The notes beneath the pieces were generated by a model, which saw only the letters and a list, made by a program, of their open reading frames with translations, was not told where the DNA came from and searched no databases. Shown here piece after piece: positions 1-8,135 of a DNA stretch of 57,383 nucleotides. The stretch's first letter is position 1. Each line of letters begins with the position of its first letter. Position numbers and translations under genes: made by a program. The DNA is taken from NCBI GenBank assembly GCA_947466075.1, contig CANIBP010000044.1:1-57383 (forward strand). Direction: 5' to 3'. Origin of the DNA: Verrucomicrobiaceae bacterium (GTDB lineage: Bacteria; Verrucomicrobiota; Verrucomicrobiia; Verrucomicrobiales; Verrucomicrobiaceae).

Positions 1-52
1 GGCTCACTCCCTCAACCAATACCCGGCGTCGTATCTCGTTCCATTGCTCCAT
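1..52 (-). CDS. istA: IS21-family transposase IstA, N-terminal fragment (runs off left edge)
   Basis: Only the first 17 codons are visible, reading leftwards from an ATG at 52-50. The peptide M-E-Q-W-N-E-I-R-R-R-V-L-V-E-G-V-S matches the conserved opening of IstA transposases, just before their N-terminal helix-turn-helix. An in-frame ATG at 64-62 is a second possible start. AGGAGG at 70-65 lies 12 nt before the ATG at 52 and directly abuts the ATG at 64. IstA is the DDE-type integrase of IS21 elements and works with the ATPase IstB, which would lie further left. The identification rests on a short peptide plus the terminal-repeat arrangement. Confidence 0.7.
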   Translation of the reverse strand, partial: MEQWNEIRRRVLVEGVS

Positions 53-160
53 ATTCGTGAACATCCTCCTGGTTAAACCAGAGGTGCTGCACTTTTAAAC
101 CACCACGCCACCCGGCGCACCCGCCGCACTTTTTAACCGCGTTTTATAGTTGCCTGCGCA
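1..160 (-). mobile_element. IS21-family insertion sequence, istA-side tip (partial)
   Basis: The left edge carries the promoter-proximal end of an IS21-type element lying on the minus strand. A minus-strand start at 52 encodes a peptide typical of IstA N-termini (M-E-Q-W-N-E-I-R-R-R). Upstream of it are two near-identical 13-bp sequences, GCACTTTTAAACC at 89-101 and GCACTTTTTAACC at 126-138, resembling the multiple terminal repeats of IS21 elements. Read from the minus strand, the element would begin with TG at about 160, the family's usual terminal dinucleotide. Immediately beyond 160 the sequence becomes glycosyltransferase coding, starting in mid-domain, so the element seems to have landed inside that gene. 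The exact tip is uncertain by about 10 bp, and the other end and the target duplication lie outside the window. Confidence 0.75.
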
Positions 161-1544
161 AAACGACATGCCTTCCGTTTACGCGACATTTGACTGCCTT
201 GTGAACTCATCGGCCTTCGGTGAAGGTTTTTCCAACGTCATCGGCGAGGCGATGGCCTGTGGCGTGCCGTGCATCGCTAGCGACGTCGGCGACAGCGCGT
301 GGATTATTGGCGACACAACACAAATCTTCCCCGTTGGCGATCATTTGGCCCTCGCGCAATGCATGCGTGTCGTCCAGCCGCACAATCCACGTCAGCGCAT
401 CGTCGATGAGTTCAGTGTCGAGCGACTCATTCAGCGCACGAGTCGTCTTTTTGGCAAAAAAGTACTTTGGCTCACCACCGGCCTCGGATCAGGTGGCGCG
501 GAAATGATGCTATCACAAATCATTCACGGCCTGCCAAAGATTCAACACGCCGTCGTGTCGCTGACCTGCGGTGGCAAGTATGCCGATACGTTGCGCCGGG
601 CTGGTGTCGAAGTACACAGCCTCGACATGCCCACTGGTAGGCCAACGCTACGTTCTTTGTGGCGTCTGTTCAAAGTGATGCGTCAAACCAAGCCTGATGT
701 GCTGATGGGTTGGATGTATCACGGCTGTCTCGCCGCTGTGATCGCGAAGTGCCTGAGCTCCAAACGCGTCTCGATGATTTGGAATATTCGCCAAAGCCTC
801 TACGATCTGAAATTGGAGAAACGTGGCTCTGCCTTCGTGATCCGCATGCTGGCAAGGCTCTCCTGGCTGCCGCAGCGCATCACCTACAATTCGCAGCTCA
901 GCGCGAAGCAACACGAGGCCATCGGCTATCGTGAAGCGAAAACACAAATCATCGCCAACGGTTTTGATCTCACGAAATGGCAGCCAGGCACTCCAAGACG
1001 TGGCCTCATTGGTCGCTTCGGACGCAATGCAGCGATGAAGGACTATTCAACCTTCATCGAAGCTGCGAAAATCATTCACGCGAAGCACCCTGAGGCCCAA
1101 TTCATCATCGTCGGCACTGAAACTGAAAAGCTCGATGTGCCGTCCTTCATCGAAGTGCTAGGCGAACGCCACGACCTGCCTGAACTCACCGCCTCGCTCA
1201 ACATCGCCGTCTCCTCCTCATCCTTTGGTGAAGGATTTCCCAATGTCATTGGCGAAGCGATGGCCTGCGGCGTACCTGTCGTCGCCACCGATATCGGCGA
1301 CACGCGTTGGGTCATGGGCCAGACAGGCCACATTGTCCCACCTGGTGATCCCCAAGCCCTCGCCAATGCTTGCATGGAAATTCTCGAAGCCGACATCACA
1401 CAGGACTGGGTCGCGCGTGAACGAATTGAGCGACATTTCTCCCTCCAGAATGCACTCAAACAGTTCGAAACCATGTTCATGTCCAGCGACTCACTGACGC
1501 GCCGTTCAACTGTTCTACCGACCTACCAGCCATGTGTGGAATAG
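150..1544 (+). CDS. GT4-family glycosyltransferase ORF: tail of a broken paralogue fused to a complete enzyme
   Basis: Predicted cytosolic glycosyltransferase of the GT4 (GT-B fold) family, probably adding a sugar to a surface polysaccharide. Residues about 4-100 are only the C-terminal, donor-binding half of a GT4 domain, with the E-G-F-S-N-V-I-G-E-A-M-A signature. A complete GT4 follows from about residue 102: N-terminal strand with G-S-G-G-A-E, then G-R-F-G-R and a second E-G-F-P-N-V-I-G-E-A-M-A motif near residue 355. The two C-terminal halves are clearly paralogous. The only available start is TTG at 150, inside the presumed IS tip, with an in-frame stop at 147-149. The next in-frame ATGs (504, 507) would remove the essential glycine-rich loop. 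The natural gene was therefore either a two-domain GT or two adjacent GTs. Expression may depend on the IS. The stop overlaps the asnB start by 13 bp. Confidence 0.75.
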   Translation: MPAQNDMPSVYATFDCLVNSSAFGEGFSNVIGEAMACGVPCIASDVGDSAWIIGDTTQIFPVGDHLALAQCMRVVQPHNPRQRIVDEFSVERLIQRTSRLFGKKVLWLTTGLGSGGAEMMLSQIIHGLPKIQHAVVSLTCGGKYADTLRRAGVEVHSLDMPTGRPTLRSLWRLFKVMRQTKPDVLMGWMYHGCLAAVIAKCLSSKRVSMIWNIRQSLYDLKLEKRGSAFVIRMLARLSWLPQRITYNSQLSAKQHEAIGYREAKTQIIANGFDLTKWQPGTPRRGLIGRFGRNAAMKDYSTFIEAAKIIHAKHPEAQFIIVGTETEKLDVPSFIEVLGERHDLPELTASLNIAVSSSSFGEGFPNVIGEAMACGVPVVATDIGDTRWVMGQTGHIVPPGDPQALANACMEILEADITQDWVARERIERHFSLQNALKQFETMFMSSDSLTRRSTVLPTYQPCVE

Positions 1545-3475
1545 CCGGCTTCTTTAATCCTGCCAAATCTCGTCCAGCGCACGAGATGAACGCCATCGTC
1601 ACTGCGATGACGGACGCCATCGTGTTGCGTGGTCCTGATGATGCTGGTGCTTGGGTGGATTCAGCGAGTGGCATCGCTTTAGGTCATCGCCGCCTCTCCA
1701 TTCTCGATCTCTCGCCCCTCGGGCATCAGCCGATGGCGAGTGCGGATGGTCGCTTTATCATCGTTTTCAACGGCGAGATCTATAACTTTCAAGACCTGCG
1801 TGCGGAACTCGAAAAAAGCGGCCACACCTGGCGTGGGCACTCTGACACCGAGATCATGTTGGCCGCGTTTTGCCAATGGGGTGTGGTCGAAGCCACGAAA
1901 CGCTTCAATGGCATGTTTGCCTTCGCAGTTTGGGATAAACAAGAACACGTCATGCATCTCGGGCGTGATCGTCTTGGTGAAAAGCCGCTCTATTACGGCT
2001 GGGTAGGCGAGACGTTCGTGTTCGCCTCTGAACTGAAAGCGATTCAGCGTTTTCCGGGCTTCAACTCCTCAGTGGATCGCGAGGCGCTGACCTCGCTGCT
2101 GCGTTTTAACTACATCCCTGACCCGCTGTGCATTTATCAGGGTTTCAAAAAGCTTCCGCCAGCTGCGATGCTCACGCTACGCGCACCTTCAGAACGTCCG
2201 CAACCCGGCTGGTATTGGAGCTTGCCGCAAGTCGTCGAGCGCGGCCTCGACAATCCGTTCACCGGCACCGAAACCGAAGCCATTGACACTTTTGAGGCAA
2301 TGCTGAAGAAGGCCGTGGGCATGCGCATGGTTTCCGATGTGCCGTTGGGCGCATTCTTGAGCGGTGGCGTCGATTCCTCGCTCATCGTGGCGATGATGCA
2401 GAAGCAGAGCACTCGCCCGGTGCGCACCTTCACCATCGGTTTTCACGAGAAGGAGCACAACGAGGCTGTGTTCGCCAAGGACGTGGCCAAACACCTCGGT
2501 ACCGATCACACGGAGATGTATGTCACTGGCAAGGATGCGCTAAATGTCATCCCACAGCTCCCATCGCTCTACGATGAGCCGTTCTCCGATTACTCGCAGA
2601 TCCCGACCTATCTCGTCTGCAAAATGGCGCGCCAGCATGTCACCGTCGCAATAAGCGGTGATGCGGGCGACGAACTCTTCGGTGGTTACGAGCGCTACTT
2701 CGTGGGCCGCAGTCTGTGGAATAAAATTTCATGGATGCCGCCGATGATGAAGAAAATGACCGCTGCGGCGCTCACTGCGTTGCCTCCTCAGGTGCTGAAT
2801 GGACTTGGAGCTAAAGTTCTTCCCAAACGCCTGCGCCACATGCCGCTAGGCGACAAACTGCACAAGTTGGCCGAGGTCGTTGCGGCTCCGGGCATGGAGA
2901 CGCTGTATCTCAATCTCATGTCTCACTGGAAAAGGCCGGAGGAGATCGTCATCGGCGGCAAAGATCCCGTCACAGCCATCACGAATACCGCAGCCTGGCC
3001 GCGTGTCAGTGATTTCACGCACCGCATGATGCACCTCGACATGGAGACGTATCTGCCTGGTGACATTCTCGTCAAAGTGGACCGCGCAGCCATGGGTGTG
3101 AGTTTGGAGGGCCGAATACCGCTGCTAGACCACGATTTGATCGAGTTCGCGTGGCGCGTGCCATTCTCGATGAAGGTGCGCGACGGCAAAGGCAAATGGC
3201 TGATGCTTGAAACACTTTACCGTCATGTGCCCAAGGCACTCATTGATCGTCCAAAGCGCGGCTTTGGTATCCCACTCGATGTGTGGCTGCGTGGCCCACT
3301 GCGCGATTGGGCCGAAGATTTGCTCAGCGAGTCACGCTTGAAGCGTGAAGGCTTCTTCCACGCCGCTCCGATCCGCCAAAAGTGGCAGGAACATCTCAGC
3401 GGCACACGTAACTGGCATTTCTACCTCTGGGACGTGCTCATGTTCCAGGCTTGGCTACAACACAACCGTCCATGA
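1532..3475 (+). CDS. asnB: Asparagine synthase (glutamine-hydrolysing), polysaccharide-cluster type
   Basis: 647-aa class II glutamine amidotransferase/asparagine synthetase. After removal of Met, the N-terminal Cys of M-C-G-I-A-G-F-F is the nucleophile that releases ammonia from glutamine; the Ntn domain spans about residues 2-220. The synthetase domain follows with the ATP pyrophosphatase loop S-G-G-V-D-S-S near residue 276 and the S-G-D-A-G-D-E-L-F-G-G-Y motif. Length and architecture fit AsnB-like enzymes in exopolysaccharide and O-antigen clusters, where they may amidate sugars rather than make free asparagine. The start overlaps the upstream glycosyltransferase by 13 bp, and the stop overlaps the next start in an ATGA, so the three genes are probably one operon. 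Free asparagine synthesis cannot be excluded. Confidence 0.9.
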   Translation: MCGIAGFFNPAKSRPAHEMNAIVTAMTDAIVLRGPDDAGAWVDSASGIALGHRRLSILDLSPLGHQPMASADGRFIIVFNGEIYNFQDLRAELEKSGHTWRGHSDTEIMLAAFCQWGVVEATKRFNGMFAFAVWDKQEHVMHLGRDRLGEKPLYYGWVGETFVFASELKAIQRFPGFNSSVDREALTSLLRFNYIPDPLCIYQGFKKLPPAAMLTLRAPSERPQPGWYWSLPQVVERGLDNPFTGTETEAIDTFEAMLKKAVGMRMVSDVPLGAFLSGGVDSSLIVAMMQKQSTRPVRTFTIGFHEKEHNEAVFAKDVAKHLGTDHTEMYVTGKDALNVIPQLPSLYDEPFSDYSQIPTYLVCKMARQHVTVAISGDAGDELFGGYERYFVGRSLWNKISWMPPMMKKMTAAALTALPPQVLNGLGAKVLPKRLRHMPLGDKLHKLAEVVAAPGMETLYLNLMSHWKRPEEIVIGGKDPVTAITNTAAWPRVSDFTHRMMHLDMETYLPGDILVKVDRAAMGVSLEGRIPLLDHDLIEFAWRVPFSMKVRDGKGKWLMLETLYRHVPKALIDRPKRGFGIPLDVWLRGPLRDWAEDLLSESRLKREGFFHAAPIRQKWQEHLSGTRNWHFYLWDVLMFQAWLQHNRP

Positions 3476-4731
3476 ACTACGCGCATCCCATGCTCCGTCC
3501 CAATGGCTGGACCCGCTTTCGCGAGTGGGTGCTGGTGTGGGTGTGTGGCGGCATGCTGGGAGCGCTGGCGGCGGATGCAGCCATCGGCAGCTACGACGCG
3601 GGTATTTCGCCAATTAAACCGATCTTCTTCACAATAGCGGCCGTGTTTCTATGCATCACTTTGTCCTTGGTGAACAAACCTCGACTTTGTCTTGCCACAC
3701 TTGGCATTGCGCTGCTTCCCGTCATCCGATTGTTCGACGCAGCGGTCTTGCGTCGCTTCGATTCGTCGTTTCAAGACCAAGTAACGATGGACCTTGCGCG
3801 TATGATGCTCGTTCTTATCGCGATTATTGCGGTGCTTTCGACGGAGAAGTGGAGGGAAACAGCGCTTTGGGCCGCGGTGAGTGCGATGTTGCTTACTACT
3901 GGTTCAGAGATCGCGGAAATGCTCGGCCTAGTGAAGTTTACCAGCATTCCAGGTCGGTACTCTGGCTTCAACAGCCATCCTAACTTCCCACCAGTGTTGT
4001 TGTGCGAGATGCTGGGCATAATCTCTGCTCTCTCGAAGAATTTCCGCTTCAACTGCCTCATGATCGGCGTTGCCGTTCCGGGCGTGGCTCTCACGTATGG
4101 TCGCAGCGGCATGATTGTGCTCGCGTTGATGTGCGGAACCTACGTGTTGCTGAATGCACGGCGCAATTTCGGTTTCCTCCTCGTTGTTACCATCATCGCT
4201 CTTCCTTTGGTCGGTGTCGGCGTGGCAGGGCTGCAAAGCGGCGCGCAACAAGGAGTGATGAAAGATAAAAACACCGCCGACCGCCTCGAAGCCATCTATA
4301 ATCTCGACTTTGATAAACTGAAGTCGCCAGAGCGCGTGAAAGACCTCAATGATGCCTGGGAAACGGCATCGAAGAAACCGCTACTAGGTCATGGCACGGG
4401 CATTTCCGGAACGCTTTTTGCGCCACATAACGAATACGTTTCAATATGGATGGAGATGGGCATTCCAGGATTAGCGCTATTTATCGGCACTTGGCTGTGG
4501 CTCATGACGCGCAGCGTTTTCACTGGCGGCAATGCTGGGTATCTTGTCTTTGCGCTCATTGCTTACACACCCTTTGGGCAGGGGCGCATGGAGGTGCCGC
4601 ATTACAGTCTCGCCATGATCACCGCCGCCTGTGTGCTGTGGCCAAAGCGTTATCAACTAACACTGCGCTCACTCAAGACCGCACCGCAAATTACTCATCC
4701 TCGTCCGCAGCCGCTTTCCCACCAAGGATGA
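3472..4731 (+). CDS. O-antigen ligase/polymerase-like multispan membrane protein
   Basis: 419-aa inner-membrane protein with roughly ten hydrophobic segments. It has the Wzy_C-type layout: a string of membrane helices, a larger polar stretch at about residues 260-320 (rich in D, K and E, containing L-L-G-H-G-T-G near its end), then further helices. The polar loop with a G-H-G motif is characteristic of O-antigen ligases (WaaL) and polymerases (Wzy), which act on lipid-linked glycans at the periplasmic face. The start at 3472 was chosen because its ATG overlaps the asnB stop (ATGA). The 3' end overlaps the convergent lpxA by 41 bp. Ligase and polymerase cannot be told apart from sequence; the glycosyltransferase and asnB upstream support a surface-polysaccharide role. 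Confidence 0.75.
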   Translation: MNYAHPMLRPNGWTRFREWVLVWVCGGMLGALAADAAIGSYDAGISPIKPIFFTIAAVFLCITLSLVNKPRLCLATLGIALLPVIRLFDAAVLRRFDSSFQDQVTMDLARMMLVLIAIIAVLSTEKWRETALWAAVSAMLLTTGSEIAEMLGLVKFTSIPGRYSGFNSHPNFPPVLLCEMLGIISALSKNFRFNCLMIGVAVPGVALTYGRSGMIVLALMCGTYVLLNARRNFGFLLVVTIIALPLVGVGVAGLQSGAQQGVMKDKNTADRLEAIYNLDFDKLKSPERVKDLNDAWETASKKPLLGHGTGISGTLFAPHNEYVSIWMEMGIPGLALFIGTWLWLMTRSVFTGGNAGYLVFALIAYTPFGQGRMEVPHYSLAMITAACVLWPKRYQLTLRSLKTAPQITHPRPQPLSHQG

Positions 4732-5494
4732 TGCCTCGCTTCGTGGTGGCAACAAATTCGGCAAAGGCAGCGGCTTCGGGCGTGAGCTCACCAGCTCGAA
4801 GTTCTTCAACCGCTTGCGCATTGTTCAAACCACTTCGATAAACTTTGCGGAAAGCTTCACGCAGAGAACGCATCTGCTCACGGGCGAAACCGGCGCGTTG
4901 CATGCCGACAATGTTCAAGCCACGTGCACGCGCCGGATTGCCATCAGCGGTGCAGAAGGGCGGGATGTCCTGCACTACCTTGGCGCAACCGCCGATGATC
5001 GTGCGCGTGCCGATTCGGCAGAACTGATGCACGGCGGTGAGTCCGCCGATGATGACGTGATCTTCGACCACCACATGCCCAGCGAGCGTGCCGTTGTTGG
5101 AGAAGATGACGTGATTGCCAACGATGCAGTCGTGCGCGATGTGGACGTAGCTGAGGAAATTATTGTGGCTGCCGATGATCGTCTTGTCATTCGGTGAAGT
5201 GGCGCGATGAACGCTGCAAAACTCACGGAAGGTGTTGTTATCGCCGACTTCGAGCCACGTCGGCTCTTCCTTGTATTTTAAATCCTGTGTCTGCTGGCCG
5301 ATGGAGCCATAGGCGAAGAATTTGTTGTTCTTCCCGATCTTGGAAGGCCCCATGATCGTCACATGATGCTGAAGCCAGCAGCCATCGCCGAGTTCCACGC
5401 CTTCACCAATGATGCAATACGGCCCGATGTGGACATCCGCGCCAATTTTGGCACTGGGATCAATGATGGCGGTGTGATGAATCGAGGCGGGCAT
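4691..5494 (-). CDS. lpxA: Acyl-ACP--UDP-N-acetylglucosamine O-acyltransferase (LpxA)
   Basis: 267-aa cytosolic left-handed beta-helix acyltransferase that transfers a 3-hydroxyacyl chain from ACP to the 3-OH of UDP-GlcNAc, the first step of lipid A synthesis. Hexapeptide repeats fill residues about 5-190 (I-G-A-D-V-H-I-G-P style). The catalytic His is in H-I-A-H-D-C (H121, equivalent to E. coli H125), followed by the conserved L-A-G-H and G-L-T-A-V-H-Q-F motifs. A helical C-terminal domain completes the family's usual length. It lies 17 bp downstream of lpxC-fabZ, so the two are almost certainly co-transcribed. Its last 41 bases overlap the convergent membrane-protein gene. Confidence 0.97.
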   Translation of the reverse strand: MPASIHHTAIIDPSAKIGADVHIGPYCIIGEGVELGDGCWLQHHVTIMGPSKIGKNNKFFAYGSIGQQTQDLKYKEEPTWLEVGDNNTFREFCSVHRATSPNDKTIIGSHNNFLSYVHIAHDCIVGNHVIFSNNGTLAGHVVVEDHVIIGGLTAVHQFCRIGTRTIIGGCAKVVQDIPPFCTADGNPARARGLNIVGMQRAGFAREQMRSLREAFRKVYRSGLNNAQAVEELRAGELTPEAAAFAEFVATTKRGIILGGKAAADEDE

Positions 5495-5511
5495 GCGTGA
5501 TCAGTCTAGTT

Positions 5512-6831
5512 TTAACGATCCACCACGCTAAACATAAGTTCGGCCTCGGAGACGACCTGGCCGTTGACGCTGCAACGACCGATGCCGGTGGCGATGCTGC
5601 GCTTGGTTTTGAGAATTTCGGTTTCGATGAGGAGTGTGTCGCCGGGCAGCACGGGCCTGCGCCATTTCACGTTGTTGGCGCTCATGAAGTAGCCGATTTT
5701 GCCCTGGTTGCCGGGCATGCGCAGCAGCACGATGCTGGCGACCTGCGCCATGGCTTCGAGTTGCAGCACGCCGGGCATGATGGGATGGCCGGGGAAGTGG
5801 CCTTGGAAGTAAGGTTCGTTGATCGTGACGTTCTTGATGCCGGTGCACTTCGTTTCGCCCTCGAAGCCGATGATGCGGTCCACGAGCAGGAAGGGATAGC
5901 GGTGTGGCAGGATGCTCATCACCTCATTGATATCGAGCACCGACTCACCGCCGGGAATATGCACTGGTGCCGGCACCATGCTGCGCATCTGGTTGTACTG
6001 CTGTACGATGGCGCGGGCGAGTTCGGTGTTCGGCCCGTGGCCGGGACGCACGGCGATGACGTGGCCGAGGATGCGTTTGCCGGAAAGCATCAGATCACCA
6101 ACAATGTCGAGGATCTTGTGGCGCACGAACTCGTCGGCAAAACGCAGCGGCTGCTTCGACAGCAATGTATCACCGCGAATCACGACCGCCGCTTCGAGCG
6201 TTCCGCCTTTGATGAGGCCCTTCTCCATCAGCGGCGCGATGTCCTCGTAGTAAACAAAGGTGCGCGCGGCGGCAATTTCCTTCTCGTAGGTCTCAGGGTT
6301 GATCTCGGTGCTGAAATACTGCGTGAAGCGGCCGTTGGGTCCGACATTGGTGCACGAGACACGGAATTTCTTGTCAGGAACGATGGTGAGGATGGTGCCG
6401 TCGCGGGTCTCTTGGTAGATCGGCTCACGCACCTCGAAAACCTTGCGCGCTTCCTTCTGTTCCTGTAGGCCGGCGGATTTGATCAACTGCACAAAGGGCA
6501 TCGAACTGCCGTCGGCGATGGGCGGCTCGTTTGCATCCATTTCGATGATGGCATTGTCCACGCCCATGCCCGCAAGCGCGGAGATGACGTGCTCGACGGT
6601 GTGTACATTGACACCGCCTTCGGCGATGGTGGTGGCGCGCTCGACCTTCTGCACTTTTTCGACCAGCGCTGGAATGAAGGGTTTGTCCTCCAGGTCGATG
6701 CGGCGGAATTTGAAGCCAAAGTTCTCCGGCGCAGGTTGCAAGGTCAGTGTGACCTGCTCGCCAGTGTGCAACGAGGTTCCCGTCATGGAGACGGATTTGG
6801 CGAGAGTGTGTTGACGGTCGGAAGCGGCCAT
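5512..6831 (-). CDS. lpxC: Fused UDP-3-O-acyl-GlcNAc deacetylase / 3-hydroxyacyl-ACP dehydratase (LpxC-FabZ)
   Basis: 439-aa bifunctional enzyme. The N-terminal LpxC part (about 1-290) is the zinc deacetylase committing UDP-acyl-GlcNAc to lipid A. Zinc ligands are H81 in H-T-V-E-H, and H238 and D242 in F-V-R-H-K-I-L-D; H265 in R-P-G-H-G-P is the probable catalytic His. The C-terminal FabZ part (about 298-439) is a hot-dog dehydratase of fatty-acid elongation, with H-R-Y-P-F-L-L-V-D-R, catalytic H345 in G-H-F-P-G-H-P and E359 in L-E-A-M-A-Q. The fusion is known in Bacteroidota and some other phyla and couples lipid A commitment to fatty-acid supply, both drawing on the 3-hydroxyacyl-ACP pool. 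No internal stop separates the halves. It is the first gene of the lpxC-lpxA pair. Confidence 0.96.
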   Translation of the reverse strand: MAASDRQHTLAKSVSMTGTSLHTGEQVTLTLQPAPENFGFKFRRIDLEDKPFIPALVEKVQKVERATTIAEGGVNVHTVEHVISALAGMGVDNAIIEMDANEPPIADGSSMPFVQLIKSAGLQEQKEARKVFEVREPIYQETRDGTILTIVPDKKFRVSCTNVGPNGRFTQYFSTEINPETYEKEIAAARTFVYYEDIAPLMEKGLIKGGTLEAAVVIRGDTLLSKQPLRFADEFVRHKILDIVGDLMLSGKRILGHVIAVRPGHGPNTELARAIVQQYNQMRSMVPAPVHIPGGESVLDINEVMSILPHRYPFLLVDRIIGFEGETKCTGIKNVTINEPYFQGHFPGHPIMPGVLQLEAMAQVASIVLLRMPGNQGKIGYFMSANNVKWRRPVLPGDTLLIETEILKTKRSIATGIGRCSVNGQVVSEAELMFSVVDR

Positions 6832-7014
6832 AGGCGAGCGCTTTCGTTAGCGTCTCGCCACGTTGGGGTCAAAGGGAAATGCAGGCTGGGGGCATGGCCT
6901 GGGACCATCTAAATCTTGAGGACTCGTGTCTCCCTAACTTTGTCATCCATCGTTTGGCGCAATACGGCCTTCAGTTTTGCGATGCGAGTGATTAGTTCAA
7001 CGGCAAGACGTGCA

Positions 7015-8118
7015 TCAGTAAAGGATGACGAATCTATCGCCGTCAGCATACGCGGCGCTGAACCCCCAAACAGGCAAGCCGGGCTGCGTGCCGCGAGCAG
7101 CGGTGGGTTTGCCACTGGTATCAAGCACGAGCCAGCCGAGTTGGCCGCCTTTCTGCCAGCCGGTGCCGATGCTCCAAGTCACGAGCGTTTCACCTTTGGC
7201 ATTGATGGCGAGTGCGGGATGGCGGGCTTTGTCGTTGGAGACGGCGATGGCTTCGGAGGAGGAGTCGAGAAGTGAAGTAAAGACTTTGCCCTCGGCCTCC
7301 CAAGCGGCTCGAGATTTGGAACCCACACTGATGACGCTGGCGCTGCTCATGGGGCAGGCGTTGATGGCCCAGGGGCCGATATCGCGATGCTTAAAGGTCG
7401 CGCCGCCATCACGTGAGGTCATGAGCACAATGTCACGCTGATTCATGCTACGGGCAGCACGGTAGAGGGTGAGTAGTTCACCTGAGGGCGTGACGAATGC
7501 CTTGAGCGAGCAGCAGGCGCAGACACCGGGATCGTCGGCGTTGACGATTTTTGGTGTCGTGAAGGTCTTGCCGTTGTCGGCGGACTTGAGAACGAAGACG
7601 CGGCGATTGATCTCGCCGGGCGTGGCATTGGCTGGCGCACCGTGCCAGACGATAAAAACCTCGCCCTTCATGCTTGCAGCGACAGAGGCACCGCCATCGA
7701 GCGCCTGCGTGTCAGCGCGGAGATCACGCTGCTTTTCAAACGTGATGCCGCGATCCAGGGAGCGGGTGTAAAGCAGCGGCGCAGGCTGATTCTTACCACC
7801 AGGGCCGTTCCAGACGATGTGGAGCGAGTCGTCTTTGCCGACGGCGATCTGCGCACCGCGAATGGTACCCATGGCCACCGCCGTGTCCGGCGTGCTATTG
7901 ACCGTGCGCGGAGTCTCCCATGAGCTGGCTCCCGGCTTTTTTGTGGTATGACGCACGTCGTAGCTGCGGCCAGAGGGCTTGAGATATACAAGATGCAGCG
8001 TGCCGTTGTTAGCAGTGACGATCTGCGGTTGCACACCATCTTCAGGAACGCGTTCGAGTTGGACATCAGCTCCGAAAGAACTAGCCGTCAGCAGGAGGAT
8101 GGGCAAAAGACGTTTCAT
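7015..8118 (-). CDS. Secreted sialidase-like (BNR/Asp-box) beta-propeller protein
   Basis: 367 aa with a signal peptide (M-K-R-L-L-P-I-L-L-L-T-A-S-S-F-G-A). The body resembles exo-alpha-sialidase/neuraminidase propellers. Asp-box-like repeats are visible: S-L-D-R-G-I-T-F, S-A-D-N-G-K-T-F and S-R-D-G-G-A-T-F, spaced as in propeller blades. Such proteins are abundant in PVC bacteria and usually annotated as sialidases, although the arginine triad and Tyr/Glu pair of true sialidases cannot be confirmed here. It probably acts outside the inner membrane on glycans, or serves as a binding protein. It sits 17 bp downstream of the ABC ATPase gene and may be co-transcribed with it. Confidence 0.7.
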   Translation of the reverse strand: MKRLLPILLLTASSFGADVQLERVPEDGVQPQIVTANNGTLHLVYLKPSGRSYDVRHTTKKPGASSWETPRTVNSTPDTAVAMGTIRGAQIAVGKDDSLHIVWNGPGGKNQPAPLLYTRSLDRGITFEKQRDLRADTQALDGGASVAASMKGEVFIVWHGAPANATPGEINRRVFVLKSADNGKTFTTPKIVNADDPGVCACCSLKAFVTPSGELLTLYRAARSMNQRDIVLMTSRDGGATFKHRDIGPWAINACPMSSASVISVGSKSRAAWEAEGKVFTSLLDSSSEAIAVSNDKARHPALAINAKGETLVTWSIGTGWQKGGQLGWLVLDTSGKPTAARGTQPGLPVWGFSAAYADGDRFVILY

Positions 8119-8135
8119 GGTGGTTGCGGTTGGAA

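Noticed and set aside
5497..6468. Open frame of 323 codons opposite lpxC-fabZ
   Set aside because: The minus-strand gene has all LpxC and FabZ active-site motifs; the opposite frame is a GC-bias shadow rich in His and Asp.
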